A DNA stretch of 34,977 bases from Methylocystis sp. (GTDB taxonomy: Bacteria; Pseudomonadota; Alphaproteobacteria; Rhizobiales; Beijerinckiaceae): NCBI RefSeq assembly GCF_021731785.1, contig NZ_JAKFWS010000067.1, positions 1-34,977 on the forward strand, written 5' to 3'. Shown piece by piece: positions 33,988 to 34,977 of the stretch (the first letter of the stretch is position 1; every line of letters starts with the position of its first letter). The notes under the pieces are model-generated. The model was not told where the DNA came from and did not search any database. It saw nothing but the letters and a program-made list of their open reading frames with translations. Position numbers and translations under genes: made by a program.

Positions 33988-34977
33988 CTACGGCAGACGG
34001 CGCAGCGCCTCGGCGAGATGCCCGATCTGCTTCGTCGTGGCGATGCCGGCTTCGTTTTCTTCGAGCAGGATGAAGTCGGCGCCGGCGAGGTTTTCATCGA
34101 GTTCTTCTGATGTCGCCGCCAGCCGTTCGCCGTTCGAAGCGTCGCCGGGCGCGCGCCGGTAATGACCGAGTTCGATTCCGTTGTCCGCGGTGCGCATATA
34201 GAACCAATAGTCGATTTGCGGCGGACAGGGCGCGAGCGTCGCCGCCGCCAGAACCTGATGCAGAAAGCTTCCGCCAAGCGCGAGCAGCCGCGGCGCCCGC
34301 GCGCAATCGCCCTTCTCTCCTACCCTACCGATCGTCACCGTTGGGTAATGCGCGTCAGGCCACAAGAGATTTAAGAGGTCCAGCAGGTCGCGGTCGGTGC
34401 CGAGGGCTTCGGGCGCCGGCGCTGACGTAAAGTCGAGCACGCCGATGGGAGACGTCAACGGCCCGCGCGTCGCTTCGCGCATGGCGAGCGCGCCCCCGAC
34501 GCTGTTCCAATGCGAGCCGCCGCGCGGAAAAAGCGCGATCGCTTGTTTGGATTTTTCCGCGTCAATGAGCGCCGGGCCGTCCACGTAGCGCACATCGGAT
34601 TCGTCAAGCGCCGCGCGATAGGGCGCGAGCTTGTCCGGCATCGATGTCGCGCGCGCCGCACATGGCGCGGACGTCGGAAGGTCTTCCGCATAGCGCGCCG
34701 CCTTGGACGGCGAAATCAGATAGACGAAGCTCTTTCCGCGCGCCTGCGCCATCTCCTGAATGTCGCGCAAGGTTGAAGACCAAACGCTGAGGCGAGACGG
34801 ATCGAACACGCCGTTACGCGCGCAGAATTCGTCGATATAGATATCTTCATAGAGCTGGCCGTTGCGGCCGATCATGACGCCGGGCGCGGCCGAGCCGCCG
34901 AAAAGCGAAAAGACGAGCTGATTTTTCGCGCGCACGGAAATCGGAAAAACCGGCGACATTCGGCCGAGATTTGTCGA
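33988..34977 (-). CDS. AlgX/AlgJ-like SGNH-fold protein, 5' end outside the window
   Basis: The C-terminal 329 residues of a protein resembling AlgX/AlgJ polysaccharide O-acetyltransferase-type proteins. The frame stays open to the right edge (codons STNLGR precede the first visible Met), and the family normally has an N-terminal membrane or signal segment, so the gene is probably cut. Visible marks are GVMIGRNGQLYEDIY at the start of the domain, a GSHWNSVGGALAMRE segment with the His of the catalytic set, and LALGGSFLHQV with the SGNH serine block. Such proteins acetylate exopolysaccharides together with an MBOAT partner; that partner would lie beyond the edge. Function is inferred from motifs. 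Confidence 0.78.
   Translation of the reverse strand, partial: STNLGRMSPVFPISVRAKNQLVFSLFGGSAAPGVMIGRNGQLYEDIYIDEFCARNGVFDPSRLSVWSSTLRDIQEMAQARGKSFVYLISPSKAARYAEDLPTSAPCAARATSMPDKLAPYRAALDESDVRYVDGPALIDAEKSKQAIALFPRGGSHWNSVGGALAMREATRGPLTSPIGVLDFTSAPAPEALGTDRDLLDLLNLLWPDAHYPTVTIGRVGEKGDCARAPRLLALGGSFLHQVLAAATLAPCPPQIDYWFYMRTADNGIELGHYRRAPGDASNGERLAATSEELDENLAGADFILLEENEAGIATTKQIGHLAEALRRLP

Overview
The window is a GC-rich, densely coded chromosomal segment from an alphaproteobacterium, most likely of the order Hyphomicrobiales (Rhizobiales). The evidence is the gene order bamE / DUF177 / plsX / fabH / ihfA, the order radA-cvpA-purF-SDR, rplM-rpsI, a complete yejABEF peptide importer, and small families typical of the group (DUF1289, DUF992). 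A methanotroph-like relative such as Methylocystaceae or Beijerinckiaceae is possible, but no diagnostic one-carbon gene is present, so this is only a guess. I found no tRNA, rRNA, CRISPR array, transposase, integrase, phage gene or toxin-antitoxin pair.

Layout. (1) 1-15610, nitrogen and peptide scavenging. The last codons of a first glnK lead into amtB1. A secreted 5'-nucleotidase-type phosphatase and a succinate-semialdehyde dehydrogenase follow, convergent and abutting. The operon yejA-yejB-yejE-yejF comes next. Facing it is an overlapping minus-strand operon: M17 aminopeptidase, NlpC/P60 endopeptidase, MaoC-like hydratase. The region ends with a second glnK-amtB pair behind an exact-consensus sigma-54 promoter. 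(2) 15611-16977, rplM-rpsI with a promoter and a strong terminator. (3) 16985-21055, minus strand: a small secreted Cys4 protein, two overlapping transporter genes (POT peptide symporter, then MHS-type MFS), a flavodoxin-fold protein, a 60-residue membrane protein and a DUF1289 protein. (4) 21195-23930: argC, a membrane-anchored lytic transglycosylase and bamE. (5) 24117-27471: DUF177, plsX, fabH and ihfA (lipid synthesis and nucleoid). (6) 27548-32268: radA, cvpA, purF and a short-chain dehydrogenase. (7) 32293-34977: a DUF992 protein with a histidine-rich tail, an EcsC-family protein, and the 3' part of an AlgX/AlgJ-like gene running off the right edge.

How the genes may work together. Much of the left half fits recovery of nitrogen and cell-wall peptides: two ammonium channels with PII partners, a periplasmic nucleotidase, peptide import by Yej, then cytoplasmic cleavage by NlpC/P60 and M17 enzymes. 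In Agrobacterium, YejBEF has been reported to import peptidoglycan fragments, so the facing peptidase operon may complete a muropeptide recycling route. That link is inference from position and family.

Stretches of about 300 bases without a gene: 1539-1849 holds a terminator and an interspersed-type repeat. 13550-13861 holds the sigma-54 promoter and a 12-base palindrome. 15611-15964 holds a palindromic repeat and the rplM promoter. 32842-33115 lies between divergent genes, and I see nothing there beyond the ribosome binding site of the minus-strand gene. Nothing in the window is plainly a new multi-gene system. The strongest leads are the peptide-recycling neighbourhood and several perfect palindromes in front of genes.
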